The position numbers and the translations under genes are program-made. This document shows positions 21,204-30,592 of a stretch of 64,000 nucleotides of DNA, in pieces. The notes under the pieces were generated by a model. The model did not search any database, was not told where the DNA came from, and saw only the letters and a list, made by a program, of their open reading frames with translations. The DNA is taken from the NCBI RefSeq assembly GCF_029433335.1, contig NZ_JAQTHX010000001.1:1488001-1552000 (forward strand), in the 5' to 3' direction. Every line of letters starts with the position of its first letter. The stretch's first letter is position 1. The DNA is from Bifidobacterium sp. ESL0745. Its GTDB lineage: Bacteria > Actinomycetota > Actinomycetes > Actinomycetales > Bifidobacteriaceae.

Positions 21204-22019
21204 TCAATCCTCTTCGAGCGGATAGCTCTGGCTGATGTACACCGCCGAAAGCGTGGCGAAGACATAGGCCTGAAGCGCCGCGACGAAAATCTCGAAACAA
21301 ACGAACACCAAGCCACCGATCAGCCACATGACGCCGACCAGCGTCATCAGCTTGTTGGAGACCTCGATCAGGTAGAACTGGCTGAACGCCAAGCAAGTGC
21401 CCACCAGCAAATGACCAGCCAGCATATTGGCGAAAAGTCGCAGGGTAAGCGAGAACGGACGAACGATTGCGATTTCCAGCAGCTGGATGGGCGCCACGAG
21501 AATATAAAGCGGAGCGGGAACGCCTGTGGGGAAAAGCTCCCCTTTGAGGTACTTCCACAGACCCTGCTCGCGCGTCGCGGCGATCCAATATTGCACCCAC
21601 GTCCACAATGCGAAGACAAGAGGCGTGGCGATGGTGGCCGTGGCCGCCATGTTCATGCCGGGGATGATGCCGCACAGGTTGAACACGAGAATCGTCAGGA
21701 ACATGGTGGTGATCATCGGCACATAACGTTCGCCGCGAACCTTGCCAAGCACCTGATAGACGATGTTGTCTTTGATGAAATCGAGAAGCCATTCCACAGC
21801 ACCCTGCCAACGGCCGGGAACGACCTTGGCACGCGCCGCTGTGATACACATGATCGCCAACAGAACGATCGTAGCGACGATTCTAATGAGAATGATGCGA
21901 TTGATGGCAAATGGCGTGCCCTTGAACAACAGTTCCGGGGGCAGGAAGTCGCTGATGCCGGGCAATTTGGGGCCGGAAGCGGCCGCCAACAGCAGATTTG
22001 CGCCAACAGCTTTGATCAT
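21204..22019 (-). CDS. atpB: ATP synthase a subunit
   Basis: Proton-channel subunit of Fo, 271 aa, with five to six transmembrane helices. The critical arginine lies in RPFSLTLRLFANMLAGHLL, the hallmark of subunit a. A further helix ends AYVFATLSAVYISQSY. GGGAGGGAAC precedes the ATG. It is the first gene of the operon; no atpI-like gene is seen upstream in the 284-bp gap to metA. Confidence 0.95.
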   Translation of the reverse strand: MIKAVGANLLLAAASGPKLPGISDFLPPELLFKGTPFAINRIILIRIVATIVLLAIMCITAARAKVVPGRWQGAVEWLLDFIKDNIVYQVLGKVRGERYVPMITTMFLTILVFNLCGIIPGMNMAATATIATPLVFALWTWVQYWIAATREQGLWKYLKGELFPTGVPAPLYILVAPIQLLEIAIVRPFSLTLRLFANMLAGHLLVGTCLAFSQFYLIEVSNKLMTLVGVMWLIGGLVFVCFEIFVAALQAYVFATLSAVYISQSYPLEED

Positions 22020-22196
22020 GTTCCCTCCCGGATTGCCTCAAGGCTTATCAGTCTATTCCATTGCGCGGAAATGGAAACGTAACGTTCCACAAATCGATGC
22101 GGATGCCAACAATTCCACTTCCGAAGCCTTCCAGTAAAAGGAATCATGCGGAGCCTGGGCACCTGCATGACCCTCAACTCCGAACGGCCGGAGACG

Positions 22197-22225
22197 ATTG
22201 TACGTCACTTTGGCGAAAAACGTAA
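22197..22225 (-). promoter_or_regulatory. Possible promoter of the atp operon
   Basis: On the minus strand, TTACGT and TACAAT stand 17 bp apart, about 178 bp upstream of atpB. The match to sigma-70-like hexamers is moderate and based on inspection only. The leader between it and atpB would be long. Confidence 0.3.
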
Positions 22226-22303
22226 ATGTCATCACATTTGCTGGAACAGTTAGCATTTATAAATAAAAATCACCAACACTGAACTACTCAATGTCTAGAA
22301 ATT

Positions 22304-23350
22304 TTAATCTCGCAAATTGCTAGAAATCAGGCCATATCCGTCTGATTCAAGGGGTTTGAAGCAATCTTCGCGCGGCGCGCCCGGTTCGTGGCGAATCGAG
22401 CGATCCGTTCCCAATTTTTTCTCTGCGCGAAGTTTTGGAACTTTCTTGAGGTCGTACGGGGTGGTTTCGTAGACCCAATTGAGCCAGTTGCGCCACAGCA
22501 GGTTTGCGTGGGCGCGCCAAGAGAAAAGCGGTTCCATCGTGGGGTCGTCGTGCGGGAAATAGTTCGTCGGAAATGGAACGTTCGTCAGTCCTTTGGCCTT
22601 GTCCCGCTCGTATTCGTTACGCAAGGTGTACTTACCGTATTCCCAATGGCCAAGCACGAAGACCTCGGAAAAATCGCGGGCGGCGATGAGGCCGGAACCC
22701 GTTTGCGGCCCCCAAGTAAGCACCTGCAGATCCTTGTTGGCGGCGATGTCGTCCTCGTTCATACCGGCCACACGCGAATGCGGCTGCAGCGAGATCTCGT
22801 CGAAACCGTTGGTGATGAAGCAGTATTCGTCTTGCAGATATTGCGGGAACACGCCGAAAAGCTTTTCCTTGAAATTTTGCTTGCGGATGCCATAACGGTA
22901 ATTAAGCCCGGCCATCGCACCCCAACACAGGTACATCGTCGAGAAAACGTGGGTCTGCGCCCAATCGAGAATCTGCGTCAGCTCGTCCCAATAATCGACC
23001 TGCGCAAAATCAAGCTGCTCCACCGGCGCACCGGTGACCACCAGGCCGTCGTAGTAATTGTCCTTGAACGCGTCGAAATTCTCGTAGAACTTCAGGAGAT
23101 GGTCAGCACTGACATGCGTGGATTCGTGAGTCGAGGTCTTCATGAAATCGATGTCGACCTGCAGCGGGGACTTGGAAATCAGGCGCAACAGCTGCGTTTC
23201 GGTCTCGACCTTCTTGGGCATGAGATTCAGGATGACCAATTTGAGGGGACGAATCTTCTGTTGCTCCGCCTCCGGTTTCTCGATGGCAAAGATCCTCTCG
23301 GAGTCGAGTATTTCGCGCGCCGGCAATCCGCTGGCAATCTTGATAGGCAT
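22304..23350 (-). CDS. metA: Homoserine O-acyltransferase (MetA/HTS type), probably acetyl-specific
   Basis: Acylates homoserine in methionine synthesis. The active-site residues fall at the canonical numbers when counted from the ATG at 23350: Cys142 (YLCWGA), His235 and Glu237 (LGHWEY). Residue 111 is Glu, in TGAPVEQLDF. In this family Glu at 111 favours acetyl-CoA and Gly favours succinyl-CoA, so I infer that O-acetylhomoserine is the product despite the MetA fold. The protein has 348 aa, slightly longer than E. coli MetA, with a polar C-terminal tail. It is a single gene upstream of the tRNA-fMet, on the opposite strand. Confidence 0.94.
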   Translation of the reverse strand: MPIKIASGLPAREILDSERIFAIEKPEAEQQKIRPLKLVILNLMPKKVETETQLLRLISKSPLQVDIDFMKTSTHESTHVSADHLLKFYENFDAFKDNYYDGLVVTGAPVEQLDFAQVDYWDELTQILDWAQTHVFSTMYLCWGAMAGLNYRYGIRKQNFKEKLFGVFPQYLQDEYCFITNGFDEISLQPHSRVAGMNEDDIAANKDLQVLTWGPQTGSGLIAARDFSEVFVLGHWEYGKYTLRNEYERDKAKGLTNVPFPTNYFPHDDPTMEPLFSWRAHANLLWRNWLNWVYETTPYDLKKVPKLRAEKKLGTDRSIRHEPGAPREDCFKPLESDGYGLISSNLRD

Positions 23351-23456
23351 GGTTCCATTATGGCCGCACTTCTGCCCTGATAGCAAAAAACGCGCCGAAG
23401 ATTTGACTTTTGCGCCATTACCCGTAATCTAGATTATTGCTGTCTTAAACAGCCGT

Positions 23457-23533
23457 CGCGGGGTGGAGCAGTTCGGTAGCTCGCTGGGCTCATAACCCAG
23501 AGGTCTCAGGTTCAAATCCTGACCCCGCTACCA
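23457..23533 (+). tRNA. Initiator tRNA-fMet (CAT anticodon)
   Basis: Acceptor CGCGGGG pairs with CCCCGC while the first position (C1:T72) is unpaired, as expected of initiators. The anticodon stem has the GGG/CCC triplet (CTGGG CTCATAA CCCAG). T-arm is CAGG-TTCAAAT-CCTG, and CCA is encoded at 23531-23533. The last two points plus the unpaired first position distinguish it from elongator Met tRNA. Confidence 0.97.
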
Positions 23534-23537
23534 AAAG

Positions 23538-23571
23538 CCCGGAATCTCAACGATTTCGGGTTTTGTTTTTT
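23538..23571 (+). terminator. Terminator of tRNA-fMet
   Basis: Stem CCCGGAATC / GATTTCGGG (one G-T pair, 5-nt loop) followed by TTTTGTTTTTT, directly after the tRNA. Confidence 0.92.
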
Positions 23572-23730
23572 CGACGACGCAGTAGATTGCGACCAAAAAC
23601 TCAGCGATGATTGTGGAGTTTGTCAATGCCGCGCTTGTGATCGATTTCAGCCGTCTTCAGTTGCTGCACTGAAATCTCCTGACTGATTTCTAACAAAGAC
23701 GTTTTGGTCTATAACCCGGATATCGACAAA

Positions 23731-24696
23731 ATGGAATCTTCCGGAATCCGATTTGCCGGCCAGCAGCCATCACACGATTACGACGTGTCCGCAGAATACA
23801 ATTGGCTGCACAACGGCTTAAAGGGGCAGGCAGCTATGGGAATCTTCTGGATATTATTCATCGTCGTGTCCATCGCCGGCATCGCCATCTGCCAGATTTT
23901 CAAATTCATCGCGGAAATCGTTTTGTATGCAATCATCGTCCTGATTCTGCTTTTCGCCTTGTTCTTCTTTGGCCTCTCGCATGAGAATAAAAAGGACAAG
24001 GGAAACGAGCAGGCATCCGAGAAAAGTCCGGAAACCGATACTTCAGGAATCGCGGATCGCAAAGCAAAGAAAACAGCATTTGCGCTGTTCAGCGCCCCGG
24101 CGAACAAACGCAGGGCCGCACGAGTGAACGCCGAATACCAAAAAGAAAAAGAAGCGGCCGACAATGCCGGCAAGACCACCTGGCAAATGCCATATTACCG
24201 TTGCCCTCCGCTAGAAGCCATAAAACGTTTGTTCTCCAAATATCTTAGATTCTCGGGACGGTCGAGCCGAAGCGAATATTGGTGGGCCGACTTGCTCATC
24301 GCGGCGGTCGATCTTGCATTGCTCATCATCGATAAAACCATTCTTGGCAGGAACGGGAGCCTACTCGACGTCATCTGGATACTTGCAATATTCGTCCCCG
24401 CGCTCGCCGTCAGCGTCCGCCGGCTCCACGATTCCGACAAATCGGGATGGTGGATGCTGCTGCCGGTGGCGTTGACTGCCTTTAGTGCCGCTACTGTCGT
24501 TATCGCCTCCTTTACCACACGCATAAGCATCGGCACGCTCCTTCTGAATACCGGACATGTCGGTTCCGGCATTGCTATTGCCGTATATGTCGCAGGAATC
24601 ATCGATGTCATAGCCACTGTTTTCTGGATCGTGCTTATGACGCTTGCGCCGAATCCATACGGGGCACGTTTCGACAGCCCCGACCAATTGGCCTGA
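23731..24696 (+). CDS. DUF805 family membrane protein
   Basis: The N-terminal part has a hydrophobic pair of segments (about residues 39-80) and a basic cytoplasmic linker. The C-terminal part is a DUF805 domain with the signatures RFSGRSSRSEYWWADLL, AVSVRRLHDSDKSGWW and PNPYG across three or four transmembrane helices. DUF805 proteins have no established function. The start is uncertain: ATG at 23731 or an in-frame TTG at 23704, neither with a good ribosome-binding site. It is convergent with the large mannosyltransferase-like gene. Confidence 0.82.
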   Translation: MESSGIRFAGQQPSHDYDVSAEYNWLHNGLKGQAAMGIFWILFIVVSIAGIAICQIFKFIAEIVLYAIIVLILLFALFFFGLSHENKKDKGNEQASEKSPETDTSGIADRKAKKTAFALFSAPANKRRAARVNAEYQKEKEAADNAGKTTWQMPYYRCPPLEAIKRLFSKYLRFSGRSSRSEYWWADLLIAAVDLALLIIDKTILGRNGSLLDVIWILAIFVPALAVSVRRLHDSDKSGWWMLLPVALTAFSAATVVIASFTTRISIGTLLLNTGHVGSGIAIAVYVAGIIDVIATVFWIVLMTLAPNPYGARFDSPDQLA

Positions 24697-24892
24697 ACTG
24701 CAGGTGAAGAGATGCCAAAAAATTGAAAACGGTGAAGGCGAACCTGATTGTTCGTTGCAGGAGCATCAATCTTGGCCTTCCCTCATTGAAACGAAATCGG
24801 TTCAACACAATTGTTCGACAGCATCATTCAACGTAATTTTTAACTTGCGCATGATGCAGATATACCGAAAGAATGCATAAACCTCGCAACAA

Positions 24893-24935
24893 AATAGCCG
24901 GTTTGATTAATCTGAAAACCATCAAGCCGACTATT
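24893..24935. terminator. Bidirectional hairpin between convergent genes
   Basis: 15-nt arms (AATAGCCGGTTTGAT at 24893-24907 and its near-complement at 24921-24935, one mismatch and one G-T pair) lie between the DUF805 gene and the mannosyltransferase-like gene. T-rich sequence flanks it on both sides, so it could end transcription from either direction. Confidence 0.65.
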
Positions 24936-24985
24936 TATTATTACTTATTTATTACCTTATTACTGTAAAATTATTGTTTCCCTCC

Positions 24986-27640
24986 CTACTTGATGGTTTT
25001 TGAGGCGGTCAGGTCGTAGATCGTCACATCGTCAACCGTTTGGGACTTGAAATTGGCCTTGACCCATGTGGCAATCTGACCGGAGGCGTTCGACCCGCCC
25101 ATCTGGTTGCCGCCCATTTCGCTGCCGCCGATGTAGTAGTGGATCCTGCCTTCCTCGACGTAACGCTTGAACTGCGCGAGCGTGGGGCTTGGGTCGGAGC
25201 CGTTGAAACCGCCGATCGGCATGACCGGCTTCTGCGTGGCCAGCTGGTAGCCGGACGCGGTCTGCGAACCTGTGGCCGCGGCGACCCACGTGTACTTGTC
25301 GGCGTCCTTCATCAACAGACTCTTCAGCTTGCTACCGACCGAGCTCGCTCCCTCGCCGCCAAGCAGACCGCCTGCGCCGCCGCGGCCGCCACGTTGGCCG
25401 CGAGCGAACTTGCCGGTGGAACCGGCCTGGCCATTCACGTTGCTTTGACCGCCTTGCGCGTTGGCGCCGCCTTGACCGTTCATATTCGGGGCCGTGCCAG
25501 TACCATTGGAATTATTCGAATTGTTGGAATTATTCGAACCTGGCGTACCGTTACCGTTGCCTGTCGAACCTGGCGTACCGGGCATTCCTGACTTTCCGTT
25601 GGAACCGTTCATAGATGGGCCTCCGGCTTGGTTGGAACCGCCGTTGGCATTGTTCGATCCGTTGGTGTTGCCTTGGGCATTCTGGCCATTCTGACCGGGC
25701 ACACCGGCACCAAAGCCGCCTTGACCTTGCTGGCCTTGGCTACCGGGACCACCTTGGCCTTGACCTTGCTGGCCGCCACCGGGCATTCCGCCGCCGAAAC
25801 CTCCTTGGCCTCCACGGCCACCGTGGCCGCCGCCAGGACCGCCCATTGAACCAGAGACCTCGGGACCGGCGGTGACTATCGAACCGTGATGACCGGTTGC
25901 GACCGTGTATCCCGTCCACGCGGTCGGGCCCGCATAGAGCGCAACCGTCGCAAGGACGATACCGATCAAGCCGATTTTGCCCACGACCTTGCCGCCATTG
26001 CCGGAACGCAGGGTGTGCAGCGAACGTATCGGCAGCAGCGCGATGGCGGAGACCAGCAGCGCAAGCGTCGCCAAGGTGCCGAGAACGAGCACCGTCGGGC
26101 GCAGCCACGGCAGCCACGAGGAACGGGACAGCAATTGCGCGGCCCACAACGTGTTGACGAGCACCAAAACCGTTGCCAGCACTCGTGCCCACAAGGTGTC
26201 ACGCCGTTCCCAAAGGTTCTGCACCGCCACGGCGACCATCACAGCCACCGCGGGCGCAAGCGCCACAGTGTAATACTGATGGAAGATGCCGCCCATGAAA
26301 CTGAAGGTGAGCCACGTGACGGCAAGCCAGCCGCCCCACACCATCACGCCCGCGCGGCGCATATCGGTGCGGCGAACGCGAATCGAAACGGCAAGACCGA
26401 TGAGGATGCCGGCGAACGCGATGGGCGCAAGCCAGGAAATCTGGGTGCCGTAGACGCCGTCGAACAGACGGGTGATGCCGGTCTGGCCCCACATGCCGCC
26501 GCCCTGGCCACGACCGCCGTGGCTTCGGCCGCCACCTGCGCCAGGAACGCCGCCGGGTCCTCCGGCCGTGCCTGTCATCGCGTTGTAGGCGTTGCCAAGC
26601 GTTTCGGAAACCTTGCCGCCGAAACTTCCGGTTCCGGCGTGGCTGCCGGCGCGACTCCCGCCACCGCCGGGGACAACTGAACCCGTCTCATGGCCGGTCA
26701 AACGGCCGAAACCGTTGTAGCCGAAGGTGAGTTCGAGGAACGAATTGTTCTGCGAACCGCCGATATACGGGCGTGCGGAAGCGGGAACGACGACGGTGAG
26801 CAGAACCCACCAACCGGCGCTGGCCGCCATCGCCACCAGCGCCACAACGCTATCGACCAGGCGTCGCCAGAATTTCGTGGGCGAGGCGATCAGAATCGCG
26901 AGCGCAAAGCCCGGAAGGACGAGGAAGACCTGCATCTGCTTGGTGAGGAAGCCGAGGCCGATGCACACGCCGGCGAGCGCCAGCCACAACGTGCGTTTGC
27001 GATTGCCTTTGCGGTCGGGGTCGTATTCCAACGCGCGAAGCACCGAAGCCGAAGCGGCGACCATGAGCAGGACCAGCAACGCGTCGGGGTTATCGAAACG
27101 GAACATCAACGCGGCGACCGGGGTAAGCGCGAGGGTCGAACCGGCGATGATGCCGGCCCAATTGCCCCAATACCGGCGTACCGAAGCGTAGAGCAGCCAG
27201 ACGCTCAGCACCCCGCAGATCGCTTCAGGGAGCAGCAGGGCGAAAGAGCTAAGTCCGAAGGCCTTGATCGAAAGCGCCATAAGCCACAGGGAGGCCGGCG
27301 GCTTGTCGACCGTGATGGAGTTCGCGGCGTCCGACGAGCCGAAAAGGAACGCCTCCCAATTGGTCGATCCCGCCTGGGCGGCGGCCGCGTAGAACTCGTT
27401 GGCGAAGCCGTTGGCCGTCAGGTTGACGAACATGATCGCCACCGTGGCCGCCATCATGACGGCAAAGGCGAGCCAGTCGTACCACTTGCGTTTGCGGGCG
27501 ACGCAATGGCGGACGGTGTGTGTCGGATCGGCGGAGACGAAGCGGCCTCCGGGGATACCGGCGAAAGCTGATTTGATGCTGGCGAACGCGCCGTCGCCAC
27601 TCGTGTCTGAGCGGTCGAATCGGTTTGGTGTCTCATTCAT
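24986..27640 (-). CDS. GT-C membrane glycosyltransferase (YkcB/ArnT-PMT type) with giant low-complexity loops
   Basis: An 884-residue polytopic enzyme with about eleven transmembrane helices between residues 54 and 575. The N-terminal NEFYAAAAQAG loop, the TVDKPPASLWL motif (residues 110-120) and RFDNPDALLVLL are typical of the ArnT/YkcB mannosyltransferase-like GT-C group, which transfers sugars from a polyprenyl phosphate donor outside the membrane. Two low-complexity stretches are notable: residues about 322-386 (Gly-rich loop) and 597-765 (Gly/Gln, then Asn/Gly/Ser-rich). The C-terminal domain (about 766-880, KYTWVAAATGS, MPIGGFNGSDP) matches the YkcA/YkcB C-terminal module. The GT2 gene ends 33 bp upstream; together they form a likely donor-synthase/transferase pair. 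Confidence 0.83.
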   Translation of the reverse strand: MNETPNRFDRSDTSGDGAFASIKSAFAGIPGGRFVSADPTHTVRHCVARKRKWYDWLAFAVMMAATVAIMFVNLTANGFANEFYAAAAQAGSTNWEAFLFGSSDAANSITVDKPPASLWLMALSIKAFGLSSFALLLPEAICGVLSVWLLYASVRRYWGNWAGIIAGSTLALTPVAALMFRFDNPDALLVLLMVAASASVLRALEYDPDRKGNRKRTLWLALAGVCIGLGFLTKQMQVFLVLPGFALAILIASPTKFWRRLVDSVVALVAMAASAGWWVLLTVVVPASARPYIGGSQNNSFLELTFGYNGFGRLTGHETGSVVPGGGGSRAGSHAGTGSFGGKVSETLGNAYNAMTGTAGGPGGVPGAGGGRSHGGRGQGGGMWGQTGITRLFDGVYGTQISWLAPIAFAGILIGLAVSIRVRRTDMRRAGVMVWGGWLAVTWLTFSFMGGIFHQYYTVALAPAVAVMVAVAVQNLWERRDTLWARVLATVLVLVNTLWAAQLLSRSSWLPWLRPTVLVLGTLATLALLVSAIALLPIRSLHTLRSGNGGKVVGKIGLIGIVLATVALYAGPTAWTGYTVATGHHGSIVTAGPEVSGSMGGPGGGHGGRGGQGGFGGGMPGGGQQGQGQGGPGSQGQQGQGGFGAGVPGQNGQNAQGNTNGSNNANGGSNQAGGPSMNGSNGKSGMPGTPGSTGNGNGTPGSNNSNNSNNSNGTGTAPNMNGQGGANAQGGQSNVNGQAGSTGKFARGQRGGRGGAGGLLGGEGASSVGSKLKSLLMKDADKYTWVAAATGSQTASGYQLATQKPVMPIGGFNGSDPSPTLAQFKRYVEEGRIHYYIGGSEMGGNQMGGSNASGQIATWVKANFKSQTVDDVTIYDLTASKTIK

Positions 27641-27673
27641 GATTTGTCCTTTATACGCTTGTATACACTTGGG

Positions 27674-28723
27674 TTAGATGGCTGAAGCAGCAAGTTCATG
27701 CCGCATGCGCCTGATGCCCTTAAGGTCTTTGCGAACGGTATCGGGAATATTGACCGTCGTGCCCGCGTCCTCGACCCAGCGCACCGGGAATATGTAAGTG
27801 GGCAGGCCGTAAGTCTGCGCCAACGTCAACAGCTCGGTATCGAAGAACCACTCGTTGTCTTTGATTTGCGGAAGCAGGAAATCCGCGGCCTTGGCGCTGA
27901 TCGCCTTGAAACCGCACTGGGCATCTTCGAACGTAACACCCAGCGTCGCTCGCAGCAGGACGTTGTAGCTGCGGGAGATGAACTCGCGTTTGGGCGAGCG
28001 GGTGACCTGCGACTCGTCAAGCAGGCGACAGCCGCTCGCCACTTCGGCATGGCCGTTCAAAATCGAGCCGACCAGCACATCGGTCAGGCGGATGTCGGTG
28101 GAAAGGTCGACGTCCATATACGCACGGACTTTGGCATGCGACTGCCCCCATGCGAGTTTGAGTGCGCGGCCACGACCCTTTGCCGGGATGCGGACGGCCC
28201 GCACAAACTGCGGATACTGCCGCGCGAGGTCGACGGCGATGGACCAGGTATCGTCGGTGCTCGCGTTGTCCGCAATGACGATGTTCCAGCTATATTGCGG
28301 CGGATATGGCGATTGCCATTGTGCGGAAGCCGGAACGCTCCGGGGGCTGCCAAGGTATTGCATCAAAGTAAGCACGGAATCGGCAAGCTCCTCATGCTCG
28401 TTGTAGACGGGGATGACGATGTCGGCATCCACTTGCACTGGATTGCCTACTTGTTCGGCAATCAAGCCGACCGGATCGATAGCACCGGAAAGTCCGGGGA
28501 CATTTGACAAGTTGGACGCACCGGAAGGATCGGAATCATTCGATGAATCATGGACATCAAAAGTCTGGGGCGCATAAGGCGTTTTCGATTGATCGGATGA
28601 CCTTGGCGCATCGTAGAAAGCAGGCGGGTTTGACCGCTCACGTTTCGACTTGTCTGTGCCTGTTGCGCTGGTTGGGGTGAAAGAGCTTTGTGTTGCCGTT
28701 TGCGGCTGGTGTTGTGTGGTCAT
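27674..28723 (-). CDS. Glycosyltransferase family 2 (polyprenyl-phosphate sugar synthase type)
   Basis: After a disordered Ser/Asp-rich N-terminus of about 100 residues, a GT-A fold is clear: IVIPVYNEHEEL, IVIADNASTDDTW, the metal-binding YMDVDLSTDIRL (DxD) and DAQCGFKAI. This is the dolichol-phosphate-mannose-synthase-like branch that loads a sugar on a polyprenyl phosphate. I use the ATG at 28723; the frame is open upstream to a TTG that adds fourteen residues. The gene directly precedes the GT-C enzyme, which would use the lipid-linked sugar. Confidence 0.86.
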   Translation of the reverse strand: MTTQHQPQTATQSSFTPTSATGTDKSKRERSNPPAFYDAPRSSDQSKTPYAPQTFDVHDSSNDSDPSGASNLSNVPGLSGAIDPVGLIAEQVGNPVQVDADIVIPVYNEHEELADSVLTLMQYLGSPRSVPASAQWQSPYPPQYSWNIVIADNASTDDTWSIAVDLARQYPQFVRAVRIPAKGRGRALKLAWGQSHAKVRAYMDVDLSTDIRLTDVLVGSILNGHAEVASGCRLLDESQVTRSPKREFISRSYNVLLRATLGVTFEDAQCGFKAISAKAADFLLPQIKDNEWFFDTELLTLAQTYGLPTYIFPVRWVEDAGTTVNIPDTVRKDLKGIRRMRHELAASAI

Positions 28724-28882
28724 AAGAACAGTACACACGACGTTTTTGGATATACCCTCAGGCAATCGTGGGACATAGCCCGAAACCTGTCACCAAAACC
28801 ATGAAGGTTTGCTGAATGTTATCTAGATACGATGGCGCAAAAAATGATTGGCAGGGATATCCCCCTCCCAAAAAGCCCACAT

Positions 28883-28915
28883 AAAAAGATGGCCTCGGAC
28901 TAAACCGAGGCCATC
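28883..28915 (-). terminator. Terminator of the Ser/Gly-rich membrane protein gene
   Basis: An 11-bp perfect stem GATGGCCTCGG / CCGAGGCCATC with a 6-nt loop, followed by T5 when read on the minus strand, 41 bases after the gene's stop. Confidence 0.92.
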
Positions 28916-28955
28916 ATCAAATGGTGAACTTCTATTAGCTAACAACCCGCACACA

Positions 28956-30137
28956 TCAGGCTTCCCGCAACGTCATGTCGGTGATGGTCGACGAGGTGCC
29001 GGATCCCTCGGAGTCGGAACTGTCGGAACCGGCTGACGCAGAACCTCCGGACAAGCTCGACGTGCCCGTTGCGCCGGAACCCATTGACTGTGAACCGATG
29101 TCAGTACTGCTTCCGGATGAACCCGACGTGGCATCGTTCGAGTTACCGGAACGTCTGCGGTTACCGGAATTTTGGGAAACGGAGCCATCAGACGAACCGG
29201 AGTTATCAGAGGAACCTAATCCATTCGATTGGCTCGACCCATCAGATTGGCTCGACCCATCAGACGAACCGGACAATCCGGACCTGTCGGATTGCCCGGA
29301 ACCCGAAGACAAACCGGACCCGCTCTGACCGGATTGGCCGCTGCCACCCATGGATCCACCATCAGTGCCATTGGCACCTGGTATCTGTCCCATGCCCCGA
29401 CGCCCCTGGCCTCCCGTCATCTGTCGTTCCAACTGCTGGTTTTGCGAGGGCACAACCGATTTCGCCGTTGCGAATCCACCAATTGCGCCTCCGGCCAAAC
29501 CGCAGACCAGAGCGATACCGATTATCACACCCCACATCTTTCCGGAATGTTCTTTGGGCTTCTTCCCGAATCCACCGAATGGGTTTTTCGCGGCGAACAC
29601 TCCGCCAGTGGGTGGTTGACCGGTGGAAGCAAAGCCTTGACCCGAAACCGGCTGACCGTTGGCGGAAAAACGTCCGCCATTGGCCGGCCCACCATTTGCG
29701 GCAAAGCCTTCTGTATTCACCGGAACGCCGTTTGTGGCATAGTAATTACGTTCACCCTGTTGCCCATTCACGCCAAGATCTTCACCGCCGGCCGGACGAT
29801 GCTGCAAAAATTCGAAATTGCCCCCGAACTGCGAAGCAGGCGAATTGTCATAGGTGCCGCCGCCTTGGTTGAATGTCGTTCCGCCGTAACGATTTGCGCT
29901 CATATTCTGTTCGGTGGCCGCGTCTGCATTCCCCTTGGCATTCACGTTCACATTCCCTCCATTGCTGGCATGAATATTCTGGGTGGCCTCAGCGGAAGTG
30001 CCGGCATTCATTCGGGTTTCGTCATTCGTTCCGGCTTTCGCATGCACGCCGGCCTCACTACCTGATCGAGCCCCGCTATTTACATTCGGATCGTTCTTTG
30101 CGTTGCCATTCGTATTGTTGCTCATGTTCTTATCCAT
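28956..30137 (-). CDS. Single-pass Ser/Gly/Asn-rich surface protein
   Basis: A 393-residue, low-complexity protein. The first half is Asn/Gly-rich and polar. One transmembrane helix lies near residues 201-224 (MWGVIIGIALVCGLAGGAIGG). The last about 150 residues are dominated by Ser, Gly, Asp and Gln, including a tandem SDGSSQ repeat encoded by an 18-bp direct duplication near 29228-29265. With an N-in topology the Ser-rich tail would face outside. It is close to a PMT-type transferase system, so an O-glycosylated tail is a reasonable inference but not shown. AGGAG lies seven bases before the ATG at 30137. Confidence 0.68.
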   Translation of the reverse strand: MDKNMSNNTNGNAKNDPNVNSGARSGSEAGVHAKAGTNDETRMNAGTSAEATQNIHASNGGNVNVNAKGNADAATEQNMSANRYGGTTFNQGGGTYDNSPASQFGGNFEFLQHRPAGGEDLGVNGQQGERNYYATNGVPVNTEGFAANGGPANGGRFSANGQPVSGQGFASTGQPPTGGVFAAKNPFGGFGKKPKEHSGKMWGVIIGIALVCGLAGGAIGGFATAKSVVPSQNQQLERQMTGGQGRRGMGQIPGANGTDGGSMGGSGQSGQSGSGLSSGSGQSDRSGLSGSSDGSSQSDGSSQSNGLGSSDNSGSSDGSVSQNSGNRRRSGNSNDATSGSSGSSTDIGSQSMGSGATGTSSLSGGSASAGSDSSDSEGSGTSSTITDMTLREA

Positions 30138-30592
30138 GATGATGCTCCTGTTTGTTGTTGTCTGGCTGACGAATATCGGCACGGAATTGAGACGGTTCTT
30201 GTCGATGACAGAATCCCGTTAACTACATATCGTGGAATCCCATCGTCGCGACCGCAGAGGGCCGGCCATTCCCGGTGGCTGTTTCATGCCCCTTTCTGCG
30301 TGCATGATTACATTGAACAGCGTCATCATGGGCGGCTGCTGTGTCCAAACCCAAGGAACTCCTCGACTTTCAGCAGATATTCTTGAACATAAGCTGAATG
30401 ATTGCTGAATCGCCGACATCGCGATACCGCAGTCGTCTTTGCCGTCGACGATGTCGTTGACTTCCCAGACATCTACTCCATTGTCTGCGCCACCGGAATC
30501 GTCGCCATCATCGATATCCTCGGCATCGTCGCCAGGCTTGCTTCCGGCCTTTGAATCTTAAAAGACCGGAAGCCGCCGGCGAACAATCCGAA
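30138..30592 (-). other. Gene-poor stretch with a possible coding remnant
   Basis: On the minus strand 30219-30553 is open in one frame for about 110 codons with no plausible start. Its first part is acidic and codon-biased like real genes (GDDAEDIDDGDDSGGADNG); the rest looks random. It could be the decayed end of a surface protein gene following the adhesin, or chance. The promoter of the Ser/Gly-rich protein gene must lie in the lower part of this gap. Confidence 0.35.

Noticed and set aside
22053-22256. A 67-codon frame upstream of atpB that might be atpI
   Set aside because: It lacks the transmembrane helices of AtpI and overlaps the likely promoter region.
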